Source: Akkermansia muciniphila
GTDB taxonomy: Bacteria; Verrucomicrobiota; Verrucomicrobiia; Verrucomicrobiales; Akkermansiaceae
DNA: 64,000 nucleotides
Assembly (NCBI GenBank): GCA_945874895.1
Contig: CAMCIC010000001.1
Span: 186,001-250,000, forward strand
Reading direction: 5' to 3'
The position numbers and the translations under genes were made by a program. The notes under the pieces are model-generated. The model saw only the letters and a program-made list of their open reading frames with translations. It was not told where the DNA came from and made no database searches. Each line of letters starts with the position of its first letter. Position 1 is the stretch's first letter. Below are positions 55,807 through 63,662 of the stretch, one piece after another.

Positions 55807-57719
55807 TGATTGGCAACGGAATTTTGAATCGCTTCGGTGGGCGTTAGATTCATGTGACGGGCGATTCGTGCAGACGCTTTGGCGAAGATGGGACCGGCGA
55901 TCGTGCCGCCGTAGCGAGCAACTTTATCAGTTTGCGGGTCATCGATGACCACGACGCAAACAAAGGCAGGCTTCTGTGCGGGCAACATACCAGCAAAGGA
56001 CACAGTGTAGCGGTTTTTGAAATATTTTTTTGTTTCTCGATCGTATTTCTGTGCCGTTCCGGTTTTACCGGCGACCTGATAACCAGGCACCGCGGCCTGA
56101 AATGCCGTGCCATCTTTGCTAACCACCGCTACCATGCAATCGCGAAGCTTCGCAGCGGCATCGGAACTGATCACCTGACGCACCACCTCGGGCCTCATGC
56201 GTTCGATGGGAGTGCCGTCATTGGCGATCACGGCTTGGAGCAATTGCGGCTTGAGCAGCTTCCCACCATTAGCAATCGCGGAATAGGCACATGCCACCTG
56301 AAGCGGTGTGACATTGACGGCATAGCCGAAGGTCATACTGGAAAAAGTCGTCGGGTTACTGCTTTCACGGAAGTATCCTTTGACCTCGCCGCTGAGTGGA
56401 ACATCCGTTTTTGCTCCAAATCCAAAATCACGAGTGTATTGATAAAAACGCTGCATTCCGAGCTGCGAGGCGATTTTATAAATGCCGATGTTGCTGGACT
56501 TGGCGATCACCATCTTCATGGGTATCGTCGGATAAGGGTGATGATCCTTGAGTTCCAACGATCCTTGCTTGTAAAAACCCTGTTGGCAATTGATCGGGGT
56601 TTCAGGTGTGATCAACTTTTCGTTCAGGGCGCCAGCCGCAGCGATGGCCTTGAAGGTCGACCCGGGTTCATACACCATTTGCGTAGCGAAATTGATGCCA
56701 TTGGTCGCAATGTTATCGAGAGTGTTGAGATGGAAGGAGGGATAGTTCGCCATCCCGAGGATACCTCCCGTTTGCGGATCCATGACGATTACGCAACCCC
56801 GTGGTGCCTTATGCTCATTGATTCCTGCCCACAATTCCTCCTGGATGATGGACTGAATTTCCATATCCAAAGTCAACTGCACATTCATGCCTGATCGCGG
56901 CGGCAAGGTCACACTCGGTTCGGGCGTGATCAGTAGCCCGCGGGCATTCGTCATGCTTGTGCGATGTCCATCTTTCCCCGCGAGGATCGGTTCTAGCACT
57001 TTTTCCACCCCGAAGGCTCCTATCTCTTTGTCATAGGTATAATTTCCATGCTGCACCTCCTTGATGATGGTGTAGCCGACTACGTGACTGGCCAGTTCAG
57101 GCGAAGCATAGCGGCGACGCGCAGATTTTTCCAAACTGAATCCTTGGATCTTTCGTTCATCGATCACCGCCTGAACGCGATCAAACATCTCTTCTTCCAT
57201 GTTCCGTTCGATCACGAACCACATGTTTTTGGGATTGGCCTCGATGCGAGCAAGAAGATCCTCGCGTTTCATGCGCATGACCGGAGCGAGATGAGTTACG
57301 GCATAGGCCAGATGTTTCTGCAGTAGCAACTTCTGATCTTCATTGCGCAGCATTTTTTTCACCAATGGCCGCAGCTTGTAGCGCTTCGCCTGTTCTGTGA
57401 GATTATTCCAACTTGGTTGCGCACTTAGTTCATCCCATGCCAAGCCAAAAGCCGCCAGTTCAGGATTGTTCAGGGCGTATCGATCCACTCGTAGTTTGGC
57501 TAAAGTGACACTACGCGCGATCAACTCATCGTGACAATCGAGAATATGACCACGCCCACCCGGCAGATAGGTCATGGTGGTATTGAAGTTCTTAGCCGCC
57601 TGTTGGTAATGCTTGCGATTGAAATACTGGATGTCGATCAAGCGCGAGGCGAGACTGCTGAATCCCGCAGCGATCAGCAGGAATAACAGGGTGCAACGGC
57701 TTTGATACGTAAACTTCAT
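55803..57719 (-). CDS. ftsI: Division transpeptidase FtsI (PBP3-like)
   Basis: A 638-residue class B penicillin-binding protein. One N-terminal membrane helix (TLLFLLIAAGFSSLASRLID) anchors it. The pedestal domain covers about 50-300, with GRGHILDC near the start. The transpeptidase motifs are in order: S-T-F-K in EPGSTFKAIAAAG (about 354), S-S-N in AKSSNIGIYKI (about 407) and K-T-G-T in VAGKTGTAQKY (about 549). No PASTA domain is present. It cross-links septal peptidoglycan with FtsW and lies directly after ftsL. Confidence 0.96.
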   Translation of the reverse strand: MKFTYQSRCTLLFLLIAAGFSSLASRLIDIQYFNRKHYQQAAKNFNTTMTYLPGGRGHILDCHDELIARSVTLAKLRVDRYALNNPELAAFGLAWDELSAQPSWNNLTEQAKRYKLRPLVKKMLRNEDQKLLLQKHLAYAVTHLAPVMRMKREDLLARIEANPKNMWFVIERNMEEEMFDRVQAVIDERKIQGFSLEKSARRRYASPELASHVVGYTIIKEVQHGNYTYDKEIGAFGVEKVLEPILAGKDGHRTSMTNARGLLITPEPSVTLPPRSGMNVQLTLDMEIQSIIQEELWAGINEHKAPRGCVIVMDPQTGGILGMANYPSFHLNTLDNIATNGINFATQMVYEPGSTFKAIAAAGALNEKLITPETPINCQQGFYKQGSLELKDHHPYPTIPMKMVIAKSSNIGIYKIASQLGMQRFYQYTRDFGFGAKTDVPLSGEVKGYFRESSNPTTFSSMTFGYAVNVTPLQVACAYSAIANGGKLLKPQLLQAVIANDGTPIERMRPEVVRQVISSDAAAKLRDCMVAVVSKDGTAFQAAVPGYQVAGKTGTAQKYDRETKKYFKNRYTVSFAGMLPAQKPAFVCVVVIDDPQTDKVARYGGTIAGPIFAKASARIARHMNLTPTEAIQNSVANQ

Positions 57720-57722
57720 CGG

Positions 57723-58061
57723 TCAGGGGCGAAGCGACTGCTGGGAGAGTGTGGGTGGTTTGGTTCGGATCCATTCGATGCGGTTGGCCGGTGTCGAAAT
57801 CAACTTGCTGCCGTTACGCTGCAATTTCTCTCGCAAATCATAACGCGCCAACTGTCGATCGATTTCCGCCTGAATGCTGGGAATATCGTCCTGCACCAAG
57901 GAAGCGATTCGTTTTTCGGTCGCTTCGATTTCACGGGCGACCTGAATCTGCAGATTCCGATAGGTTACATAGCTGATCGCGCCACTGGTGACGATTGCCA
58001 AGGCAACAAAGACCACAAACCACAGAAACAGATTGGAACGATGTTGGCGGGAAGAACTCAT
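57723..58061 (-). CDS. ftsL: FtsL-like small division protein
   Basis: A 112-residue bitopic protein: short N-terminal tail, one membrane helix (LFLWFVVFVALAIVTSGAIS) at about 10-29, and a periplasmic coiled coil (LQIQVAREIEATEKRIASLV with heptads). Sequence is poorly conserved in this family, so the call rests on size, topology and its place between rsmH and ftsI. It overlaps rsmH by four bases and ends three bases before ftsI. Confidence 0.75.
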   Translation of the reverse strand: MSSSRQHRSNLFLWFVVFVALAIVTSGAISYVTYRNLQIQVAREIEATEKRIASLVQDDIPSIQAEIDRQLARYDLREKLQRNGSKLISTPANRIEWIRTKPPTLSQQSLRP

Positions 58062-59032
58062 GATGCGATGACATTGAGGTTATTACGCACGGCGACCCGC
58101 AGTTTGGCGCTGCGGGCCCGAGGGTTGGATTTCAGTTCAGCGGCTCCTGCAGAGATCGCTTTTCGGATCGGCAGGGTGAAAACAAACTCAGGATTGTCTC
58201 GAGGTGCCGGCCAAGTTGGATCATCAATGTGCGGCTTCGACCTGTGTTGCAAAAATTGTTTGACCATCCGGTCCTCGAGGCTGTGGAAAGTGATAATCAG
58301 CAAGCGCCCACCGGGAGCCAGGCAGTCGATCGTAGCGTGCAAGGCTTGCTGCAACAGATGCAGTTCCTCATTGATGCGCATGCGTATCGCTTGAAACGTG
58401 CGGGTGGCGGGATGGGTGCGTCCGTGGCGACCCAATGCTTTTTCAATGCAATTCGCAAGATCCGAAGTGCGGGTGAAACGTGCGACGCGTCGACGTTCCA
58501 CAATCAACCGAGCAATGCGACGGGCCTGAGGTTCCTCGCCCCACTCCCGCAATGCTTGAAGGATTTCCGCTTCACTCGCTTCGTTGACGAACTCTTCCGC
58601 CGTCATCACTGCGTTCGGCCCCATGCGCATGTCCAACGGGCCATCGTGCTGAAAAGAAAATCCGCGCTCGGCACAATCGAGCTGATGAGACGATACGCCC
58701 AAATCCAGCAAGATGCCCTGCACTTTGCCCGTTGACGGCAACCCCGGGTGCTGTCTCATTTGTGAGTAGTTCGCTTGAAAGGGAACCAACATGTCAGCAT
58801 ACGCAGCAAGACGGAGTCGGGTGTGATCGATGGCTTGGGGATCGCGATCAATGCCGAGAACTTTAGCGCCTTCCTGCAAAAAAAGTGAAGTATGGCCACC
58901 GCCGCCCAAAGTGCCATCGATGATCACATCGCCCGGCTTGGCGTCCATCCATTGATCAACCTCAGCGGGCAAAACGGGCTTATGATATGGCGGGAGAGGA
59001 GCCGTCCCTTGCTCCTCCACCCGCCCAGCCAT
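58058..59032 (-). CDS. rsmH: 16S rRNA (cytosine-1402-N4)-methyltransferase RsmH with repeat-derived N-terminus
   Basis: The conserved body starts with YHKPVLPAEVDQW and is 309 residues, normal for RsmH (MraW). Motifs are DGTLGGGGHTSLFL (SAM loop), LDLGVSSHQLD, GFSFQHDGPLDMRM and ITFHSLEDRMVKQFL. The enzyme methylates C1402 of 16S rRNA. The nearest ATG before the conserved YHKP block is at 59032, inside a 51-bp palindromic repeat, giving 15 extra residues (MAGRVEEQGTAPLPP). The frame continues open to an ATG at 59314, eight bases after the mraZ stop, and includes a second in-frame copy of the repeat, so a 418-residue form is possible. Which start is used cannot be told from sequence. Confidence 0.93.
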   Translation of the reverse strand: MAGRVEEQGTAPLPPYHKPVLPAEVDQWMDAKPGDVIIDGTLGGGGHTSLFLQEGAKVLGIDRDPQAIDHTRLRLAAYADMLVPFQANYSQMRQHPGLPSTGKVQGILLDLGVSSHQLDCAERGFSFQHDGPLDMRMGPNAVMTAEEFVNEASEAEILQALREWGEEPQARRIARLIVERRRVARFTRTSDLANCIEKALGRHGRTHPATRTFQAIRMRINEELHLLQQALHATIDCLAPGGRLLIITFHSLEDRMVKQFLQHRSKPHIDDPTWPAPRDNPEFVFTLPIRKAISAGAAELKSNPRARSAKLRVAVRNNLNVIAS

Positions 59033-59038
59033 AAGAAA
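58988..59038. repeat. 51-bp palindromic repeat, copy A (inside rsmH N-terminus)
   Basis: Identical over 51 bp to copy B at 59135-59185. Its core folds as GGCGGG-A-GAGGAGC, loop of eight, GCTCCTC-CA-CCCGCC, a strong imperfect hairpin. In the minus-strand frame it encodes MAGRVEEQGTAPLPP and supplies an ATG at 59032. The shape is like bacterial REP/BIME-type elements, but here it lies in coding sequence. Confidence 0.85.
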
Positions 59039-59134
59039 TTCACCAGACGCGAGTTGTTGCGATACCGATGGCCCACATGCGGTAGAATCGGCAGATCCCG
59101 CTGCGGCGCAGCAGGACATCATCGCGGAAAAAAT

Positions 59135-59185
59135 TGGCGGGAGAGGAGCCGTCCCTTGCTCCTCCACCCGCCCAGCCATAAGAAA
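59135..59185. repeat. 51-bp palindromic repeat, copy B (between mraZ and rsmH body)
   Basis: Perfect direct copy of the element at 58988-59038 with 96 bp between them. Copy-to-copy distance is 147 bp, a multiple of three, so both read in the same minus-strand frame. The 96-bp spacer has no stop in that frame. Confidence 0.85.
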
Positions 59186-59322
59186 CCCATAAGTGACGGA
59201 AGACTTTTTTTTTGGTCTCACTTCACCGAACAACCCCACCCCCCAACGCGCGAGAAAAGTCTCCCATTGCGAAAGCAACAGGGACATTTTCAGGCATGGC
59301 AGAAATGGGATCATAAAAAATT

Positions 59323-59784
59323 TCAGAAAATACCGAGATCGCCGAAGCCCTCGCTCACGCGCGCTTGCTGGATCTCACTCACCTTGGCGTAGTCGGCACT
59401 GTTGTAGATGTCGAAATACTTGCCGCGACCTACCAACATCACGTTGGACTCAGCCTCGATATGGGCACGCAAACTCCACTCCTTGGGGATAAGCAGCTTG
59501 CCCTGATTGTTGACGTTCACCGGTAGGATGCCCGCGTGCAACAACTCCAATGCCTCGCGAATCTGACCAGCGGAACGGTTGGGGTATTCGCGGATATCGC
59601 GCTCCATGTCAGCAAAGGCAGCCAGCGTCAACACGCGAACGCAGCGAGTTCCGTAACGCTGGGACTCCTGCAAAATCAATTGCTGCCCCTCCTCCGGACG
59701 CCAAGCCACAGGAATGGACACCCGAAATTTCGGGTCCATCTTGTGCTCTTGAAAGCCATTGAATTGGGAGAGAACAAACGACAT
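59323..59784 (-). CDS. mraZ: Division/cell wall cluster transcriptional repressor MraZ
   Basis: A 153-residue protein of two AbrB-like swapped-hairpin domains, the first gene of the dcw cluster. The start at 59784 (MSFVLSQFNGFQEHKMDPKF) is used because HKMDPKFRVSIPVAWRP is the conserved first domain; the second is VNVNNQGKLLIPKEW. MraZ binds repeated short motifs upstream of its own gene and represses the cluster. The second domain ends with VMLVGRGKYFDIYNSADYAK, also typical. A promoter-like sequence lies just upstream. Confidence 0.93.
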   Translation of the reverse strand: MSFVLSQFNGFQEHKMDPKFRVSIPVAWRPEEGQQLILQESQRYGTRCVRVLTLAAFADMERDIREYPNRSAGQIREALELLHAGILPVNVNNQGKLLIPKEWSLRAHIEAESNVMLVGRGKYFDIYNSADYAKVSEIQQARVSEGFGDLGIF

Positions 59785-60204
59785 GATTGCTAATACGCCT
59801 AGGTGCAACCAAGTACACTTGAAAAATTTTCAGAGGTCAAACTTTTTTTCTCAGTACACTCGATTTTTTTTACCCCCGACAAACCCTGCGCGAAAAACCG
59901 AAAAAACCATTCATTTTCAATGGTTTTTCTTACCATTTTCAGATGAAAAAACTTTCAATATTTGCGGATATTTAGGCAATATTAACAAATAATCCTTGCC
60001 AAAACTCAAATTCTTCTCACCGCGCTTGTTTCCTTCTGCGCTTCCTGACTCGTCCATCGGTTCCCGCGATGCCGAATTTGCCTCGGATGCCATCGTTTCT
60101 ATTCCATTCCTGCGATCGCAAAATCGAGTCCTGTCTCCGATCGATTTCGTGCGCCAACCGCTATCGCATTGACGGCGCGGTCAAGGCATGGAATCTTCCT
60201 GTCG
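59785..60204. other. Divergent intergenic region between mraZ and ruvA
   Basis: About 420 bp with no convincing gene. It is AT-rich near mraZ and holds the mraZ promoter. A hairpin of AAAAACCATT at 59902-59911 and AATGGTTTTT at 59919-59928 sits further out and may be a regulatory site or transcript end. Nothing with the fold of a known structural RNA was recognised. Confidence 0.5.
59812..59840 (-). promoter_or_regulatory. Probable promoter of mraZ and the dcw cluster
   Basis: On the minus strand TTGACC (59840-59835) and TGTACT (59817-59812) are separated by 17 bp. The -35 matches five of six and the -10 four of six consensus bases. Transcription would start about 20 bp before the mraZ ATG. 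The word GTGTACT occurs twice here, about 36 bp apart, and could be part of an operator. Confidence 0.55.
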
Positions 60205-60798
60205 ATGATCGCTCGCATTCGTGGCAAGGTATGGGAAGCCTACCCCAATCGTCTGATCCTGGACGTGCAGGGCGTGGGTTATGAAATCCATGTGCCGCTG
60301 AGCACCTTTGATCATCTGCACCCACATGAGGGCGCTCCCGTGGAACTGCGCACATATCTCCATATTCGCGAAACAGCGCACACGCTCTACGGCTTCGCCA
60401 CCGAGGAGGAGCGCGACGTGTTTCTTTTGCTCATCGAGCGCGTTAGCGGGATCGGCCCTACGACGGCGATGTCCGTTCTCAGCGGCATGCGAGTCGCACG
60501 CTTCAAGGAGGCAGTGGTACGGGCTGATGTCGCCGAACTCTCGCGCATCAAGGGCTTAGGCAAAAAAACAGCGGAGCGTATCGTGCTCGAACTAAAAGAT
60601 AAGGTTGGTGTTACGGAAACTTGGGAATCCGCCGCTGGTGGCGGCATCAGCAACATCGCGGCGGATGCCGAACTGGCTCTGATCGCTCTCGGCTATAAGC
60701 AAGTGGAAGCACGCAAGGCCGTCAAACAAATCCTCGAACAGGAAACCAATGCCACGGTCGAGGAGCTCATCCGCGGCGCGTTGCGCTTGATGTCATGA
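60205..60798 (+). CDS. ruvA: Holliday junction branch migration protein RuvA
   Basis: A 197-residue DNA-binding subunit that holds Holliday junctions for the RuvB motor. The start at 60205 (MIARIRGKVWEAYPNRLILD) matches the family; an upstream in-frame ATG does not. Domain I is the OB fold to about residue 63, domain II has helix-hairpin-helix blocks ERVSGIGPTTAMSVLSG and IKGLGKKTAERIVLELKDK, and domain III ends with LIALGYKQVEARKAVKQIL. ruvB and ruvC are not adjacent. It overlaps the next gene by four bases. Confidence 0.97.
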   Translation: MIARIRGKVWEAYPNRLILDVQGVGYEIHVPLSTFDHLHPHEGAPVELRTYLHIRETAHTLYGFATEEERDVFLLLIERVSGIGPTTAMSVLSGMRVARFKEAVVRADVAELSRIKGLGKKTAERIVLELKDKVGVTETWESAAGGGISNIAADAELALIALGYKQVEARKAVKQILEQETNATVEELIRGALRLMS

Positions 60799-62084
60799 AC
60801 ATGACATCACCGCGACTATCTCTGGAGCAGATCCAACGGGCGATGCCCGAAGGCGGATTGTTTGGCGCAGGGACCTGGCGCTGGTCACCTGAGCCCCTGA
60901 CCCTCCCCCGCAAACTGCTCCGCGAACTCGAAGGCCTGGGCCACGTTTTGGCGCAATTCCAACGCGCGAGCGACGCGATTTATCGTCGCAGTGGCAAAGG
61001 AAAAATGGCCCCTTGGATTGCCGAAAGCCTTGACCGGGGTAAACCTGATTGGATGATCGCAGAGCAACGGCGCGGAGACAATGCCCAGCATTTTCCCCGC
61101 ATCATTCGTCCCGATCTGTTGCTCACGGAAGAAGGCTTTGCACTCACCGAGATCGACAGCGTACCGGGAGGAATCGGCATCACCTCATGGCTGGCGGGCC
61201 AATACGAAGCGGCAGGTTGTCCGGTCCTAGGTGGAGCCCATGGCATGCTAGAAGGATTCTCCGCCCTGCTCCCTCCGGGCGGTGCCGTTTTGCTGGCAGA
61301 GGAAGCCGCCGATTATCGTGCGGAAATGATATGGTTGCTGGAGCAACTGGGCGAGCAACGCGCTCTAGTGGATGCATCGGCTCTCACGGCCGATGAAACG
61401 CGCGCGCTGTATCGTTTTTTTGAATGTTTCGACTGGCAAAATGTGCCTCAACTGCAAGATTTCTGCGCGCGTGGGGGGCGAACCGAAGCGCCCATCAAGC
61501 CGCATCTTGAGGAAAAACTCTGGCTGGCCCTGTTTCACATGCCCGGACTCAAAAAACGATGGCAACAAGAACTGCGCGCGAACCAATGGCAGCAATTGCA
61601 AAATTTAATTCCAACCAGTTGGTTTGTTAGGGATGTGGATTTGCCTCCTGATGCTGTTTTGCCAGAACTGAATGTTTCTCGCTGGCAAGAGGTGATGGAT
61701 TTCAGTCAAAAGGAACGGCAACTGGTATTGAAAATTTCCGGTTTCGATCCGCGTGCTTGGGGCTCGCGCGGTGTATTCATCGGTCATGACCTGCCTGCGA
61801 ACGAATGGCGTGAGCGCCTGCAAGAGGCGCTCGATGACACCCAAAGTGCATGGATCATGCAGAAATTTCGCGAGACGAAAATCATCGAACACCCCGTATA
61901 CCAGGCCGATGGTTCCACGGCTGTGGAACGGGGTCGTGTTCGGCTCTGCCCCTACTATTTCACGGATGAGAAGGGCTACACGCGTTTGCGCGGTTGTTTG
62001 GCCACGATCGTCCCCATCGATAAAAAGAAAATCCACGGTATGAGCGATGGAGTGCTCACGGCCGTATCGGCCGCAGGCTCCTAG
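60795..62084 (+). CDS. Conserved hypothetical protein, possibly ATP-grasp-like
   Basis: A 429-residue soluble protein that starts in the ruvA stop (ATGA), so it is translated with ruvA. Blocks that stand out are the N-terminal FGAGTWRWSPEPLTLPRKLL, then RPDLLLTEEGFALTEIDSVP followed by GGIGITSWLAGQYEAAG, and the late KISGFDPRAWGSRGVFIGHD and RGRVRLCPYYFTDEKG. The middle TEIDSVPGG and the late Lys-rich patch recall ATP-grasp or glutathionylspermidine-synthase-like proteins, but no catalytic triad can be assigned. I do not recognise a named family. The coupling to a recombination gene may only be an operon accident. Confidence 0.75.
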   Translation: MNMTSPRLSLEQIQRAMPEGGLFGAGTWRWSPEPLTLPRKLLRELEGLGHVLAQFQRASDAIYRRSGKGKMAPWIAESLDRGKPDWMIAEQRRGDNAQHFPRIIRPDLLLTEEGFALTEIDSVPGGIGITSWLAGQYEAAGCPVLGGAHGMLEGFSALLPPGGAVLLAEEAADYRAEMIWLLEQLGEQRALVDASALTADETRALYRFFECFDWQNVPQLQDFCARGGRTEAPIKPHLEEKLWLALFHMPGLKKRWQQELRANQWQQLQNLIPTSWFVRDVDLPPDAVLPELNVSRWQEVMDFSQKERQLVLKISGFDPRAWGSRGVFIGHDLPANEWRERLQEALDDTQSAWIMQKFRETKIIEHPVYQADGSTAVERGRVRLCPYYFTDEKGYTRLRGCLATIVPIDKKKIHGMSDGVLTAVSAAGS

Positions 62085-62094
62085 AGATGAGCAT

Positions 62095-63291
62095 TCAGGT
62101 TTGGAGAAAAAATTCTCTGGTCGCGATCACTTCACCGTTCGCCTTGATCTCAAGACGGTGAATGCCCGGATGATAGACACGGGTGGTGATGACGCGGAAC
62201 GAGTGCCGCCGCGCGATCTGCAACGGTTGGGCAGGATCAAGTGTGAGATCTTTCCAACGAAACACTTTGGGAGTCATGGATCCCTTGGCCTTCTGGTGAT
62301 GAATCACATAATCTAGGCGCAGTGACTGAGAAATGGCGGCGCGCGATCTGATTTCGAGACGGAATTCCAAATTTTGCCCGATGGCAATGCGATCCGAAGA
62401 CAAGGACAAATCCGCTTTCTGCAGCTGTGGTTTGCCGAACTGATAGAGAGCAAGAGCCTGCGGATGACCTTGTTTCAGAAGATTTCTCAGCGCATGCCGG
62501 ATCAGGCGCTGGCGGTCCGATGGCGCGTTGCGATGCCACTCACAGGCCAGCTCCATGACCAGCTCGGGGTGATCACGGGCATTGTCATTCAGATGATTGG
62601 CGACTGACTTCCTGACATAGTCTGAAGGATCATCGCGCAGTGCTTCGAGAAGATGCCACGTGCTTTGCGGCTTCTCGATGAAAGCATTCAGTTGCAAGCC
62701 CCAAGGCAAACGCGGGCGTGAGCCCTCGGACACCAAGCGGCGAACATGTTCATTTTTATGATGAACCCATGGCGACACTAGAGCCATTGATTCATCAGGA
62801 TGACGAAGCCAAAGATGACGGATGCCGAATTCCGAAGTAAATCGCATGGTCAATTCTTTGAGCAAATCCATGGCCAACGGCAGGCAACCAGCTCCTTGAC
62901 GTCCTGCGAATTCCGTCAGCGGGAGGATGAGCCACCCTTGGATGCCATCAAGCGTCGTGCCTTCACCGCTGGCATTGGCATCGAGGGCTGGGTGCAGGGA
63001 TTGACGAATGGCGGTCGCCGCCACAGAAAAATCCGCGGGCAGAAATTGGCAAAGAGCTTGGTAGATTTGCTCGCTTCTTGCTTTGAGTTCCAATGCTTCA
63101 AGACCTTCGCTTGCGGCAGAGACAAACCCGCGACTATCCCAGGATGAGACATGTCGGGCCAACACGGCGCTCATGAGAGCGATTCCCTCTTGATGAAAAA
63201 CGTTTTTGACCTGATCCACATGAGCACTCTGCCTCGCGCTGAGGAGCTTGGTCAAGCCGCATGAGAAATCCTGTTTTTCCATCGCCTGCAT
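62095..63291 (-). CDS. AlkC-like DNA alkylation repair glycosylase
   Basis: A 398-residue protein of the HEAT-like DNA glycosylase group. The N-terminal part is helical; HEAT-like repeats run to about residue 285 (ESTWHL-type and DPSDYVRKSVANHLNDNARD, HALRNLLKQGHPQAL). The last 100 residues are beta-rich (LEFRLEIRSRAAISQSLRLD) and match the Ig-like domain described for AlkC. AlkC removes cationic 3-methyladenine and 3-methylcytosine lesions. Start could be 63291 or the next ATG at 63282, which has a better AGGCG upstream. Gene name is not given because the AlkC/AlkD split is by pattern only. Confidence 0.82.
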   Translation of the reverse strand: MQAMEKQDFSCGLTKLLSARQSAHVDQVKNVFHQEGIALMSAVLARHVSSWDSRGFVSAASEGLEALELKARSEQIYQALCQFLPADFSVAATAIRQSLHPALDANASGEGTTLDGIQGWLILPLTEFAGRQGAGCLPLAMDLLKELTMRFTSEFGIRHLWLRHPDESMALVSPWVHHKNEHVRRLVSEGSRPRLPWGLQLNAFIEKPQSTWHLLEALRDDPSDYVRKSVANHLNDNARDHPELVMELACEWHRNAPSDRQRLIRHALRNLLKQGHPQALALYQFGKPQLQKADLSLSSDRIAIGQNLEFRLEIRSRAAISQSLRLDYVIHHQKAKGSMTPKVFRWKDLTLDPAQPLQIARRHSFRVITTRVYHPGIHRLEIKANGEVIATREFFLQT

Positions 63292-63662
63292 AAGACGGCG
63301 ATCGAGCTAGGGAAATGATGTCATGCAGGAGAAAGCCTTCTGACTCGTGAGAGATCACTGGAATGGAAACGATGCCCGCGCGGCTCAAGTGCATATGACG
63401 TAAAACAAGAGCGGCTATGCAGGTCAAAAAGATCCGCTTTTTCACGACGGATTTACGGATTTCACGGATGAAAAGAGGCTGGCGGAAATGAAGGCATTTG
63501 GTGCATTCATCCGTAAATCCGTATCATCCGTCGTTTCTTTGGTCTTCATCATCACCAATGTTTCGAGCGTGGGGGTTCACACCCTGATTCCCTAGCTGGA
63601 TCGCCCTGCCTGTTGTGGGAAATAATTCTCGCGGATGACGGAATGTGGTTTAGAATACCACT
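63292..63662. other. Intergenic region before the LpxR-like gene
   Basis: About 370 bp without a supported gene. It contains a long quasi-palindrome built of ACGGAT units (listed separately). A GTG-started minus-strand frame of 103 codons here was not accepted because it runs into the alkC-like gene out of frame. Confidence 0.5.
63444..63534. repeat. Quasi-palindromic repeat of ACGGAT units
   Basis: The left arm (63444-63472) and the right arm (63506-63534) are inverted copies, each made of three GGAT-type units, with two one- or two-base differences and a 33-bp loop. The units are spaced by about 10 bp. I recall similar ACGGATTTCACGGAT-type runs being frequent between genes in Verrucomicrobiota, so this is probably a family of intergenic repeats. 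Confidence 0.7.

Noticed and set aside
59033-59314. Long N-terminal extension as the main rsmH start
   Set aside because: The frame is open, but the sequence between the two repeats has no conserved pattern. The shorter start inside the proximal repeat is preferred, though the long form cannot be excluded.
60069-60284. Short frame of 71 codons upstream of and across the ruvA start
   Set aside because: Out of frame with ruvA, overlaps its start, and has no recognisable feature.
63134-63445. Minus-strand GTG-started frame of 103 codons with a signal-like N-terminus (MKKRIFLTCIAALVL)
   Set aside because: It overlaps more than half of its length with the alkC-like gene in a different frame and its C-terminal half has no protein-like pattern. 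Could be a remnant of a secreted-protein start, but not supported.
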